DNA of 64,000 bases from Yamagishiella unicocca (Eukaryota > Chlorophyta > Chlorophyceae > Chlamydomonadales > Volvocaceae). The DNA is taken from assembly GCA_003116995.1 (NCBI GenBank), contig BDSL01000021.1, positions 868,001 through 932,000 of the forward strand, given 5' to 3'. Numbering within the stretch: position 1 is the stretch's first letter; each line of letters opens with the position of its first letter. Shown in pieces: positions 23,801-35,437 of this stretch. The notes beneath the pieces were generated by a model that was given only the letters and a program-made list of their open reading frames with translations, had not been told where the DNA came from and searched no databases. The translations under genes were made by a program, and so were the position numbers.

Positions 23801-25612
23801 ACCCCACCTCAACCCGCCCCTACCCCCCCTCAACCCCCATCATCCCACCTTTAGCTCAATTAGCCTCCGCACAAGCACCGCGTTATCATGTCGCAGCCGC
23901 TCCGCCTCCACCAGCGCACCATCACGAGCCGCTAGCGAGGCAGTCAGCTCGGCGGAGGCGGCCAGCCGGGCAGCCCGCTCCGCCTCCAGGGAGGCCCCCA
24001 TTTCGCACAGCTGCTCCCGCAGCGCAGTCACTTCGGCGCGAGCCTGGACTCGGGGGAGGGGTGGTGGAGAGAGGCGTCAGGTGGTGGGAGGGGAGGGCGG
24101 GCGTTGGGGGGTGGGGCGGGTAAAGGCGGGCGGTGGGAAGACGCGTGTGTTTTGGAAGGGAGGGCACGCGGCCACAGAAACCAGCTGTCCCCACTCAGCA
24201 ACGCGCCCACACGCGCCGCACCTGGGACTGCTGCCCGACCCCAAATCCTAAAACCTCGCCCCATCCCCGCATTCCCCTCATTCATCCCCCTCCCCCCCCA
24301 CCTGCGCCAGTTTAAAACGTCTGTCCTAAACGGTTTTTCCTGGCATCCACGGGTCTTCCTCTCCCCCCCCACCTGCGCCAGCTGCGTGGTGGTACTCTCC
24401 AGGGCGCTGCGAGCGGTGGTCAGACTGGCGTTGGCGCCAACAACCTCCTGGGGGGGGGGTGGACACGTGGGTGCACACGTGGGTGCACACGTGGGTGCCC
24501 GAGGGGGGGTTTAAATAGAATCCGCGGGGGGGCGGACGTGGGTGAATACGTGGGTGGAGTTTGGTGGGGCTGGGTGCGGGGGTGAGCCTTGCAAGAGGGT
24601 GGCGTGGACCCGCACCGGGCGACCGCCGCGCCTCGTCTCCATTCCACCGCATCTCCACCCCCCGCCCCCGCATCTCCATTCCGCCCCCCGCACCTCCAGC
24701 AGGTTCGACTTGTCTCGGTACAGGGAGCCCAGCTCCCGCTCGGATCGCGTGAGGGCCGCCCTGGCCTCCTCCAGCTGGCGGGGAGGGGGGGTAGGGAGGG
24801 GGGTGTAGGGGTTTAGGGTTTTGGGGGTTTAGGCTTACATCCGAGGACCCGAGCTTGCGGTATTCGAGGGGGTGCTGTTGTGGGATTTGGGATGTCGTCG
24901 GGGTTGGGGTCAACCTGGGTTTCGGAGCCCCCCGCTCCGCCGCTGACCCTCCCCGCCCCACCTGCGCCGCTGTGTTTGCCGCCGCCGCCATGTCCACCAC
25001 CGCCAGGCGGCCGTGCAGCGCCGCGTTTTCATCGCGCAGCTCAGAGCCCTCCTTGTCCAGCTGCAGCAGCCGGACCTGGGGCCAGCGGGTGGGGAGGGGA
25101 GGCGCGGAGGGAGGGCGGCGGGTGCACGTAGATGATGATGTGGGTGTGGGTGGGTGTTATGGGTGTGAGTGCGGGGGTGGAGCGTCAGGTCATCTAGACA
25201 TACCCTAGCTGAGCGGCGACGCCTACCTAGGGTGACGGTAATGGCGTTCGGCGCGTCAGCGGTTGTGGGTGTGGGTGTGTTTTGCCCCATTCCAGTCACC
25301 CCTCCTCCTCGCCCCTTCTTCCCGCGGCCCCTCGGCCCCACGTCCTGCCCGTCCACTGCAGCAACCCGGCCACTCGGCCCACGCGTGTCCCAAAACTGGT
25401 CGCCGGCTAGCTTCTGTCCTCCGTCTCCTGATGGCGTGTAATCGGGTCTTCCCGGGCCCCACCTCGAGCTCACGTGACCTCTGTAGCCCCGCCGAGTAGT
25501 CGGCGAAGGGCGCGTTGAAGGGCGTGGTCTGGGTGACGTACAACTGCCGCAACTGCCGTACGCAGCTCGACACGACCCACTCGGGGGCGGCCGCCAGAGC
25601 CGTCGCCATCAT
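17869..25612 (-). CDS. ATG16: ATG16-like autophagy protein (coiled coil plus WD40)
   Basis: Predicted partner of the ATG12-ATG5 conjugate, directing ATG8 lipidation to the phagophore. Fourteen exons in transcript order: 25612-25463, 25075-24962, 24774-24694, 24447-24373, 24043-23849, 23622-23572, 23190-22641, 22412-22213, 21980-21838, 21498-21380, 20662-20589, 20339-20190, 18657-18505, 18000-17869. Phase is kept throughout and gives 728 residues. The N-terminus MMATALAAAPEWV with RQLRQLYVTQ resembles the ATG5-binding helix. A long coiled coil follows (LLQLDKEGSELRDENAALHG, EARAALTRSERELGSLYRDK, EAERLRHDNAVLVRRLIELK). The large exon at 23190 is an Ala/Gly/Pro-rich linker of about 180 residues. 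WD40 blades then end in VALWDV, LHVWDA, FKLWDL, VLLWDV, MRLWDF, VWVWDL and VTFW, giving a seven-bladed propeller as in animal and plant ATG16. Two minisatellites lie in its introns. The alternative is another coiled-coil/WD40 protein, but length, order and the C-terminal blade fit ATG16. Confidence 0.85.
18683..19998. repeat. 34-bp minisatellite, about 38 copies, in an ATG16 intron
   Basis: Near-identical copies of a 34-bp unit (GGGGCGGAGTACGGGGGCAG then GTGGGATCAGAGCG) fill the intron between the exons ending at 20190 and starting at 18657. A few units are 33 bp through loss of the C in GTACGG. Because 34 is not a multiple of three, the array cycles through frames, and the plus strand stays open for over 400 codons of GRWDQSGGGVRGQVGSERGR-type repeat. 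That open frame is an artefact, not a gene. Confidence 0.95.
20771..21147. repeat. 37-bp minisatellite, ten copies, in an ATG16 intron
   Basis: Ten consecutive copies of a 37-bp unit starting CCTGTCCGTGTCGTCAGGAG, plus the first bases of an eleventh. They sit in the intron between the exons ending at 21380 and starting at 20662. One copy has CACGAGG in place of CAGGAGG (near 21045). The unit is unrelated to the 34-bp array 800 bp away in the same gene. Confidence 0.95.
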
Positions 25613-26712
25613 GGCGGGCGGGAGTTACCTGGAGGCAACTAAACTAAGTGTACGAGACTGTACGGCACGCTGTGCGCGGCAGCACGGGAGGGGTTTGCGA
25701 ACCCCTCCCTGGCGCCTCTTGCCCCGCGGCTGCTGCTCTACGGGCACTAGGGCCCCGCTGCTGGCATCACGGCCGCCGCCAATGCGGCTGGCTGATCTCG
25801 CTGCTGCTACTCCTGCTGCTACTGCTACTGTAGGTGCAGCCGCCACCGCTGCTGCGTGCCTGCCAGCGCTGCGTCCGCTACGGCTGCTGTTTGAAATTGC
25901 GCCTCGGACAGGGTGTGGTGCGGCTGCGCTGAATGCCGTGAGGGTTGAAGGTTGGAAGTATTGCTGGGGAAGGGCGACTGGGGCGGAGCGGCTTAGGGGA
26001 AGTATTTTTGTACGGCAGACTGTTGTGACGTGGCTTTCCGTCCCTTTTCCGTCCACCGCATGCCGCAGCCGTCAGCTATGTGTGGCACGAATGAAGTGAA
26101 AGGAGGGTGGGCAGGGAGGTCAGGGAGGGGTGGGGGCAAGGCGCGGGTCGACTAACCCTGCTGCTGGACACTAGGTCTCGGGCTGGTCGGACACATTGCA
26201 ATCTAGCAATATACAATTACAAACCTGCCAAGGAGGTAATACGCGTTGTTGTTACGGAAGCACAGGCGTTTCCATCGTTTAGACCTAAGTAGGATGGGTT
26301 ATCCTGGTCCTGGCACTTAGCGTATGTGAAGTATTGAAAGATTTTAAATGTTTCTCAGCAGCAGGTGATGAAGGGCGCATGACAAATTTTGTCAGTTCGG
26401 GGCGGCCCTGCCGTGCAGGTACGGGAGGGTGGGGCTTGGGTGCTCCTTGCTCTCACCGAACGCTGCCTGCTAGGGCATGCAACGTGTAGCTACTGCCCAT
26501 GTGTTCAAGATATCGTGTTATCGCTGCGTTTTGCTTTCTTCTGGCAAACCAACAGTCTTCTTCCTCGCAATTGTTCAACCGGCCCTGGCTTGGCACGGCG
26601 CCTCGGCCGACCAAATGGGCGGCTTATATAATAGCTTAGTCGTCTTTCGGCATGCCAGGCGTGCCAGTGGCATGCTTTAGCAACAGAGCACTGCGGGGCG
26701 AGGGCGTGGACT
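25613..26712. promoter_or_regulatory. Divergent upstream region of ATG16 (-) and the type-B response regulator (+)
   Basis: 1.1 kb between two start codons facing away from each other. A TATATAAT box at 26625-26632, preceded by CCAAAT at about 26611, lies about 80 bp before the response-regulator ATG, which is plausible for a core promoter. The ATG16 side shows only CTG/TGC-rich sequence (25800-25850). Open frames here carry no recognisable domain. Confidence 0.5.
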
Positions 26713-29700
26713 ATGGACGGGCGTGCAGATTGCTCGATTGGCGTCAAGCAGGAAGATCACGTGGCTGGACAATGGCAAAACTTTCCCGCGGGCCTTCGCC
26801 TGCTGGTGGTAGACGACGACCCACTTTGCCTCAAGGTGGTCGAGCAGATGCTGAGGAAATGCTCCTATGAGGGTGAGCAAGGACCTTCACCGCACGTCCA
26901 GAAGCATCAGCGCTGCAGCGAACGGTGCTTAAAACGCCCTCGCGGCTCTGTTTGCTTGCAGTCACAACTTGCACGAATGCTACAATGGCGCTCGGCCTCC
27001 TTCGTGAGAAGAATTCGGAATATGATCTTGTGCTATCTGACGTCTACATGCCAGGTATGCAAAGGTGCTGCCTTGCATTCGCGTCGTGGTTCCAGCTGAG
27101 GCTAAACATCCCCTATCAGATATGGACGGCTTTAAGCTGCTGGAGGTCGTGGGCTTGGAGATGGATCTTCCAGTCATTAGTAAGTCCAAGTTCTTGTTCA
27201 CCCAGCTTTGCACGGTCTGAGACGTCCTGGACGCCCGCGTGCAGTGATGTCATCGAATGGGGACACCAGCAACGTACTGAGGGGCGTCACGCACGGTGCT
27301 TGTGACTACCTCATTAAGCCCGTCCGCCTGGAGGAGCTCAGGAACCTTTGGCAGCACGTAGTCCGGCGTCGGCGGCAGGTAACCGCAATTCGGATTCTAT
27401 CCGGTGCCGAGTGCCCCACGTACGCTCCAACTGCTTCCAGATGGCCCCTATATTGACGCAACGTATTTCGTCCAACTGCAGCATAACATGGACTTGGACA
27501 GTGACGAGCAGAGCGTTGAGCGGGACGATGACCCGGTTCGCAACAAGCGCAAAGCAGAGGCAGCGGGTCTCATGAGCGACCAGGTACACCCCTGCATCGC
27601 ATACGGGTCTGGTGAGGGGAGGGAGCAGCATATCGCACTGGCATGCCGCTGATGCATACCTCTTACGTGGGGATAAAGTGTATCCTGCACATGCAACCGG
27701 GGTGCATATTTAGGGTTTCGTGACGCATCTATAAATGAACAACGGCGTATATGATTGGACAATGGCTGCTTCCTGTGCCAGTAGCGGCTCCGATGGCAGA
27801 CATGTTAGGGCACGCCCCGCAAACCCCGATGGCTGCTGGCTACGGGTTTGTCCCAAGTTCAAACGTGCTCGTCGCCGCCGTGTCTACGCGTGCCTCATAC
27901 GTGGCTTGGCGGCAGCGTAGTGCGCTGTCCAAGCCCGGCGCCAGGTCCCCGGTTGGACAGCGGTCTCTGATTTGGGTTTTCATCCAACATCGGGCCAACC
28001 AGCGCATGAGGTTGGCAGCAGGACGGCACTTCGCAGCCCTTCCCTCCGGCAGGAAGGCCGATCCGTACCATGATCTGGGTCAGCGCCGTACACGCGCCGA
28101 GTGGCCCATTCGTACCCAGCGCCAAGGCGCCAGTCGCAGCGCCGCTGTCGCCGTCCCGTCCGGGGCCTAGCTGTGACCGCGGTCGCAGCTTGGCTTGGCA
28201 GCAGCGACCGGGCTTGGTGGCGACCGCAGTGGGGGCTTGGCGGCGGCAGCTGGGTGCAGACGTATACCCCGAGGCGCCGTCGGCTGCTGCCTCAGGGCCC
28301 AGCAGCGCCCTGGGCTGCGGCGCGGGCGCTGTGCGGCTGCGGGCCGAAGCAGCTGGCCCAGCGGGCGACCCTCGCTCGACGCAAACCGGCTATCCACTGC
28401 GCGGCTGCGCGCAACGTCACGGCGGTGGTGCCAGTGTCCCACTGGCAGACTGCGGGCAGCACTGCGGGCAGCAATGCGGGCAGGCTGCGGGCAGTCTCCT
28501 GCCGCACTGTGCACTAGGTTTAGGCCGTGCTAAAAGGGGGCTTTGCACTGTGGCATGTTCCGCGCATTCCGCTCATCTCCCCGCCCTCCCACACCTCCCA
28601 CCCTGCCTGGGGATCCGCAGCTGCGCATGATGGGCAGCGGCCCGGGGGGCCTCAGCGGCGGCGGTAATGGCGCGCTGGGTATGCTGGGAATTGGGAGTGC
28701 GGATGAGCTGGGGCTTGACAACGGCGCCAACAAGAAGGCCCGCGTGGTGTGGAGCGTGGAGATGCACCAGCAGTTTGTCAACGCCGTCAACCAGCTAGGG
28801 ATAGACAGTGAGTGTAGGGTAGCCGGGGCGGTCGGATCCTGTTTTGGCAACCGCAGTTCTGGGCAGGTGGGATCGGGCCTGAGGGTCTATGGAGGAGGAG
28901 AAGGAAAGCAGCCACGCCGTCTTCGGCACCGGCCCGAAGAGCGTCTCGGCAGCGCCTATGAGCCTGCCCGACCCAAATCCCCGCCGCGTTCTTTGCTCCC
29001 TCGCAGAGGCGGTGCCCAAAAAGATCCTGGAGATCATGAATGTGGACGGCCTCACGCGGGAAAACGTTGCCAGCCACCTCCAAAAATATCGCCTGTACCT
29101 GAAGCGCGTCTCCGGCGTCCAACAACCCAACCAGCAGCGCGCCGCCAAACCATCGCCGCCGCAGCCCCAGTCGCCGCCTCCGCCGCAGCCCCAGTCCCAG
29201 CCCCCACCAGTTGGAGCTGCAGGCGCCGCCTCTGGAGGGGCTGCATGCAGCCAGCAGCAGCAACAGCAGCAGCAGCAGGGGGCATTAGCGGCTATCCTCG
29301 CGGGCGGTGGCGGGCCGCCGGGCGGCGCTGGGCAGGGCTCTGCAGCGGCGGCTGGGGCGCTGGCCGCACCGGGCCCGGCGGCGGGCGAAGGCAACGCCGG
29401 GGGGCCCGGTCTGAGCCCTACAGTCGCGAATGCCATGGCAGCTGCCGGCGGGGGGTTTCCGGGCCACCCGCACCCACATCAGGCGGCGCTGCTGGCGGCA
29501 AACTCTATGATGGCTGGGCTGAACCCGCTGCTGGGCGCCATGAGCGGGCTGGGCGTTGGGCCGCTGGGTCCGATGAACCCCCTGAACGGCATGTCGATGC
29601 CGGGGATGCAGCCACCGCTAGGTGCGGCCTAGGTGTTGGTTGCGTGCGTGTTTGTTAGGGTTTAGGGTTTTAGGGTTTAGGGGGAGGTGCGGGGCGGGGC

Positions 29701-32005
29701 GAGGCGGAGCTGCAGGGCGCCATCACGGGGCCTAGGGGAAACGGCGAGGGGCTGGGTGTGGAGTGGCATTGCTGCGCGGCGGGAGTTGTTTGGGTAGGCA
29801 AGGGGCGGCGGCGGGGGATGGCGCGAGGCGGCAAAGGGCCATGATTCCGCCTAGTTGCCACTGCCCGGCGTCTCATGGGGCTGCCTGCGTTTGCTGGTAT
29901 GCGTGCGCGGCGAGAGGGGGCTGGGGTGGGCGCGCCGTGGAGGGAAGGAACGGGAGAAATACTGAAGGTTAGGAGCTCCAGGGCAGCCGCCGCCGCCGGG
30001 GCTGTAGCCGCGTGCCGCTTGCGTGGCGACTCAGTCAGTCGCGCCCAAAAGACCAGTCATGCGTCCAACCATTTTGGGGTCAAATACCTTCTGCGCCCCT
30101 CCCTACTGCGCTGTCCCAACTGCAGGGCTCTTGCAGGGCCTCCCAGGCCCCGGGGGGCAGCCCGGGTTAGGACCGCTCGGACCCATGGGTCTGCCTGGCC
30201 TGGCCGGGCTGTCCAGCATGACAGGGGGCTTATCGCTCAACCCCATGAGCAGCTTGCAGCATATGGCGGCTGCGAACCTGATGCAGGGTAGGCCGGGGGT
30301 TGGCAGGCGGGTTGCCCGCAGTACCAGCAAACACGCGGCGCTGCGAGCGTTCCTAGCATTAGCAGCTGGGGAGGGGGAGGGACTAAATGTTCACCAGCTT
30401 GACGTTCGTACCGCGTTTCCAAACGGTGGAGACCAATCCTTTGCAAGGGCGTTCGGGGCGCGGAGAGTCTGGCCACTGGACGCGCGGACGAGGTTTCGCC
30501 GGGACACTTAAATCAGCAGGCGCAGAGGCACTCACAAGCCCGGATGCGACTTGTGTGCTTTGGCCGCCTCCCTCGCTAGGATGCGTGACTGGGCGCCAGC
30601 ACGATCCCTGAGATGCCTTCCATAGCCCTCGTCCCTCGCGTCCATGCGCGGCGCGAGTGCTATCCCCTTGCGGCTGTCCCTGTGCCCCAACCCCCTCCCC
30701 CCCCGGCTCCGCCTCCTCAACACTCTCTCCCAACTGCCAGGCATGGCGGCGGGAATGGGCCAGCTGCCTGCACTGGCGATGAACGGGCTCATGGGGGCTA
30801 TGCAAGGTGAGGAGCCGGCCGGGCTGTAGGGGCGAGTTGCAAGGCGGACGGGGTGGGATACTGGTTGGTTGCGCGGGTGTGGCTGCTGGCTCAGGCTGCT
30901 GTGTTGCTTGTGATGGAGGTCGAATTGTGTCAAGTCTGAAGGTGGGTCCGGTCGTGGAGGCAGGAGGGGGGCTGAAGCTGCCTTGGCCGGCTGGACATCA
31001 CACTGCGGGAGGGCTGCCGGACCGAGTAGCCGCCCCGAGCCCTGCTCGACCTCCCCCGAGCCCTGCTCGACCTCCCCCGAGCCCTGCTCGACCTCCCCCG
31101 AGCCCGCCTCGATGTCGTCGCGAAGCGCGGAAACCCAAACCCCCTCGGTTGCCCTGACGTGACCCCGCTACACATGCCGGTGCCCTGACGTGACCCCGCC
31201 ACACATGCCGGTGCCCTGACGTGACCCCGCCACACATGCCGGTGCCCTGACGTGACCCCGCCACACATCGCGCGCCGGCTACGCAGGTATCGGGTTGCCC
31301 GGCACGCAGCAGCACCTCTTTCCGCCGCCAGCCCAGCACAAGGAGCCGCACCAGCACCACCAGCAGCACCAGCACCAGCAGGCCGCGTCCTCTGCGCAGC
31401 AGCCCGGGGCCTTGCTGCCGCCGCTGCAGCAGCCCGCTGGGCAGTTAGCGCAAGCAGCCGCCTCCTCACTGACCGGCCAGTCTCCGCAGTTGCTACAGCC
31501 GCCGCACCTGCCGCACCAGCTCTCCTCGCCATCGCCGCATCCTCACGCGGCATCCCCGCTCTCTCACCAGCAGCAGCCGCAGCACGGTGTCCAGCTCAGT
31601 CCTATGGCCGGGACGTTGCAGGGCGGTGCGGAGGGTTTAGGTAGCGGGGCGCTGCATGCGCAACATCATGGCGGCGGAGATGGCGGCGCCCTGGGCCTGC
31701 CGCCAGACTTGATGGGGGGCCTGATGGAAGACGGTTTCGGAGTTGTCCCCGGCGCCGCCCCGAACCACGGCGTGATCCTCGATCCGGGGATGCTACTGGA
31801 CGGCGAGGGGAACGACGACATCGCGGCTGTGTTTCAGGAAATGTACAGCAGCGGTGCGGGCGTTGGCGGCATGATCGGGTCCGCAATGGGCGCGGGAATG
31901 CTGGCGGCGGCTGCAGCGGACGCCGGCGGGCTTGCGTCGGGTCCGGACAATGCCAGGGGTATAGCTCCCGATGACGACTTCCTCAGCTTCCTGCTGAAGA
32001 GCTGA
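26713..32005 (+). CDS. Type-B response regulator (receiver domain plus GARP/Myb DNA-binding domain)
   Basis: Predicted transcription factor at the end of a His-Asp phosphorelay, built like plant ARR-B proteins. Exons: 26713-26872, 26962-27054, 27120-27179, 27245-27378, 27482-27583, 28621-28807, 29007-29621, 30126-30287, 30741-30806, 31287-32005; phase is kept, 765 residues. The receiver shows the acidic pair in [12 protein letters not shown], the phospho-acceptor Asp in [14 protein letters not shown], Ser/Thr in [12 protein letters not shown] and Lys in YLIKPV, so it should be phosphorylatable. The GARP domain reads [20 protein letters not shown] and, after a splice, [34 protein letters not shown]. 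The rest is Gln/Gly/Ala/Met rich, with collagen-like [20 protein letters not shown]. One more exon near 27780-27864 ([13 protein letters not shown]) is possible if a donor at 27611 is used. Failure to splice at 29622 would end the protein at the TAG at 29630-29632. Confidence 0.9.
29655..29682 (+). repeat. Interstitial telomere-like repeat in an intron of the response regulator
   Basis: The sequence TTAGGGTTTAGGGTTTTAGG and a further TTTAGGG give four consecutive copies mixing TTTAGGG and TTTTAGGG, the two telomere units known from volvocine algae. Similar short runs occur at 6321-6340 and 24805-24832. Confidence 0.7.
31033..31110. repeat. 20-bp tandem repeat in a response-regulator intron
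   Basis: Four near-identical copies of CCCCGAGCCCTGCTCGACCT, the last one diverged, inside the intron before the final exon. Confidence 0.85.
31151..31269. repeat. 31-bp tandem repeat in the same response-regulator intron
   Basis: Four copies of a 31-bp unit starting GCCCTGACGTGACCCCGC, ending about 17 bp before the acceptor of the last exon. Each copy contains TGACGTGA, a bZIP-type (CRE/ACGT) core, which may be chance. Confidence 0.85.
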
Positions 32006-35000
32006 ACCCTGCCCGGGCCGTTTGGCCGGTGTGCGCGGCTGGGGTACCGCCCCTTGAATGAGCAGCACGGACGACCGGATAGGCGACCGGACGGAGCACT
32101 GGGTGGAACATTGGATGGACGGGCCCGGACGGGACGGGACGATTCCCACGCGTCTGCGCTCGCAAGCGGGAGGAGCAGCAATGGCCTGGCGAGCGGTGGT
32201 GCAGGGTGCTTGTGATGGTGTTCCCGCTCGCCTCTGCATCCCGTGAGAACTGAGTGAGTGAGTGGGTGGAGGGTCCAAGGCCAGGTCAGACAGCTCGGTA
32301 CCACTCGCATGTGCGGTACGCGTGTGGGGCCGCGAGCCGGGGGCAGCGAGGGCGAGGTTAGCCCCGGTGCTCGGCAGCAGCTGCGAAGACACACCGGCTC
32401 CCAATAGACCCCTGACCTCTTGGATGCTTTGACGCGCCGCTGCGGCCCTGAAGATTATCGCGGCGTTGGCAGCGGCGTTGGTTGCTTGGTTGACGCTGTC
32501 AGTTCAGGGGCGGTATACGAATCGCGGTGTTGCCTGACTCGCCGATGACGAATAAGGCGCCGGGTCGTACGGTGGATTCGGTGCCACCTGGAGATTTTAC
32601 CAACGTGGCTTCAAAACGCCATTTGGGACCTCCAGGTGTCGTTCGTTGGGTATCTGAAGCATGGCTAGGAGTGGGGACGAGGTCACAAGAAACGGGGTGG
32701 GATCCGCCATGTGGGTCGGCCCGCCTTGGACCATCGCCACACTGGGCCGCAGTGCTCGGGCAGGGGCTCGCGAAACTTGTGGATGCATCGGCCGCGGGAG
32801 CTTGCGAACGAGGCGATGTTTGACGCCGCTTCAATGATGATGAGGGGTATGCTTGCGAGGGCAAAGAGAGAGGAGAGCGCCGCTTCCATAAGCGAGGGCG
32901 CAGCTGCTCCCGCAATTTTGGACGGCAGTTGCGGTGCGTGGATATAATTAATGCGTCTTTTCCCTTTCATCTCCGTTTTGTATTTTTCCTCACCAGAGGC
33001 TCAACGAGATGCTACTTATGTATGCGACGGCGGTAGTGGTTTGATGGCCAAGGCAGGCAACTTCGTTTGATAGGGATTGCATGACGCGGGGTTGCGCTCC
33101 TGGTGGCGGGCGGTCGCCACAGCGGCTCGCGGCGAACGTTGTGCCGTCCTGAGTGGGTGAATGGAGGCTGCCGTAGGGGCGTACGGTACGCGGCGAATAG
33201 GGTTTTATCTGTCCGCTGATCCTGATGGCAGGTTCCTGAAGAGACTAGGGCAAGTGGTGTGCTCGTTGTGTGCATTGTTTGAGGAGGCGGTTCCCAGGGT
33301 CCATACCTGGGTCCGGGGCGAAAGGCGGGAGGGTGCTGGGGGCGTGACCCGCGGGTCGTGCCGTGAAAGGGCGCCCGGGGGGCCGCTTGTCCGTCTTGGC
33401 CCGCCAGCAGCCCCCCCCTCCATGATTGCTCGGTGCTTGTGTTCTGGGAGTAGGTTGACTGCAGTATGTATCATCCCCACCCCGCTCCCCAGGCGCGGGC
33501 CCCCAGTTGCCCTATATACTAGGCAACGCCAACGGCCTGGGGGGTGCGGCCTCCTGCTTCGCCGGGCGCTAGTGGGACGCTAGCTAGCCGCCCGGCGTGT
33601 CCCAACAATGGCGCTGCTTGGTCGAGGCTTGAGGCATCGTAAGGATTTTTTCTGTGAACGAATAGTAGCCGCGTGCCTCGTCCTGTAGCCCTGGTTCCCC
33701 GGGGCTCATGTGTGTTGCGGCGGGAGGACCGTGAGCGTGAGGAGGAGCGAGGCGCCCGGCAGTGGGTGCGGAGCTGTCGAGTTGCCCAGCCACAAGCCGG
33801 GCGTCTGTACCGCTGCCCCGCCATTGCATCCAATGCGAGGCTTTGGATGGGGCCTGTGTTTTATGCGTCGTGGTCGTGGTCGTAAGTATGCGTGCCTGGT
33901 GCGCTTGCCACGATGGACGAGCCCACCCGTGCATCGGGATCCTCTGTTGAACTGAACAGTGATTGCGACTGACGGTCCACCGAGCCGGTGAGCAGCGGGC
34001 GCTGGGAACGCATGGCCAGCGGTCAGTCGGGCAGTTCGCTGGTGCCCTCATCGACGCCCTTCGACATCGGCAGGCCTCCAATAACAGCTTTTCATACTTT
34101 CAGCTTTATTTCTGCACCCGGGGCGGCACTCCAACACGGGGCGGCTTTGGTAGCGCCGCAGGCACAGCTCGTTGGAGCGTAACGACCGTAACGTTTTTGT
34201 GGGTGTGCGTTTTTGTGTAAAACGCAGCGGATCTACATACACGCCGTGGCTGGTCTTGTTGTCCTGTGAAGCGTGTAGACGCGCTTGCCAACACACACCG
34301 CACCTAAGTATTATTCTGATGTTCGTAACGCCTAGACAAAATCCGCATTCAAAACCTACAATATTACTCCTGCAAGGAATCGCTTTCTGGTCGACGTATA
34401 CGTATTCAACGAATGTTTGTCGTGGAAGGGTTCACGAACAGCGCGCCATAATTGGAGAACTGGGCCAGCTCCAGAAGCCCCACGATACGCAAATATAAAG
34501 CAGCGATATTTGCATGCTCAGGTCCCGTAAGGAGCTCTGGAGGTCACACTCAACGGGTGCTTAGAGTGTTGTCTCTCCGATTTGGCCGGCGACCAAATGC
34601 CGGTATCGCATGCAGAAACGGTGAACAGCACTACGTTATTCATGGTACTCGTCATGCAGGCGACTTGCTGTAGGCACAGAGGTAGGCAACTTCATAATGA
34701 GACGTGTCCCGCCTGTGCTCCGAAACCTCTGAGCGGCCTAGAAGACAAGGCGCCATGGTTACGCACAGACGTTCTACTTTCCCACTTCATACAGCTATAT
34801 CAAGGTTGTAACAGCAAGTACTATACTCACATGCGGAGCTGGATTCGTGTCTAGGCCCTATTACTGCCAGGTGCCCGCTGACTGCCAGACGCAAGCGCCC
34901 ATACCCTCGTTGAGTCGCCAAAGAAGCTGTCAGGTGCGTATTTACATTCGCAAAGTATCGAGGTCAATCACCAGGGCGGGAGTACCTAGAGGCGCGAAAC

Positions 35001-35437
35001 GGTGTACTTCTGGCTGACGCGTCACCCAAACGGGTCTAGCCATCCCTGCGAGACGCAACCAAAAGGACAGCAGAAATGTATGCATTTGCATGGTCCGTGG
35101 TCTGAACAGGCGCAGCGTGCAACTTGGCCTTCGCGCGGCAGTTGGCCGCAGCCTGCTGTGTTGGGCGCAGCCCAGAACACGATCCGCTTACGCGCTCATG
35201 GAGCGACCGTGCCGATGAGATGCATTTGAATTGTTGGGCTGCAGCATGTTACAAATGGCGCTTGTATACGAACTTGCCCAGCTTCGTCCGGTCTGCTTCG
35301 CCCTCCCGCGCGCGGGCTTTCATCACACCAATCGCGGCTGTCCTAGGGTAACTTCGCACCATCCAACTGAACAAAACTGCACATGCCAAACGTGCAGGTG
35401 CGCCGTTTCAAGAGCAACCGGTTTCTCGGCTGTTATA
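32006..35437. other. Intergenic region between the response regulator and the GATA gene
   Basis: The two flanking genes point the same way, so this holds the 3' UTR of the first and the promoter of the second. The first TGTAA after the response-regulator stop is at 34216-34220, over 2.2 kb away. I found no domain or exon chain on either strand. From about 34,200 onward the sequence becomes less GC-rich than the genes. Confidence 0.5.

Noticed and set aside
28070..28630. Plus-strand open frame between response-regulator exons
   Set aside because: No receiver or GARP homology, and joining it to the flanking exons does not keep phase with the acceptors I can see; treated as intron, with low certainty.
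35231..35437. Upstream extension of the GATA protein from an earlier ATG
   Set aside because: Reads MLQMALVYELAQLRPVCFAL with no similarity and unlike composition; the ATG at 35438 is simpler, though the extension cannot be excluded.
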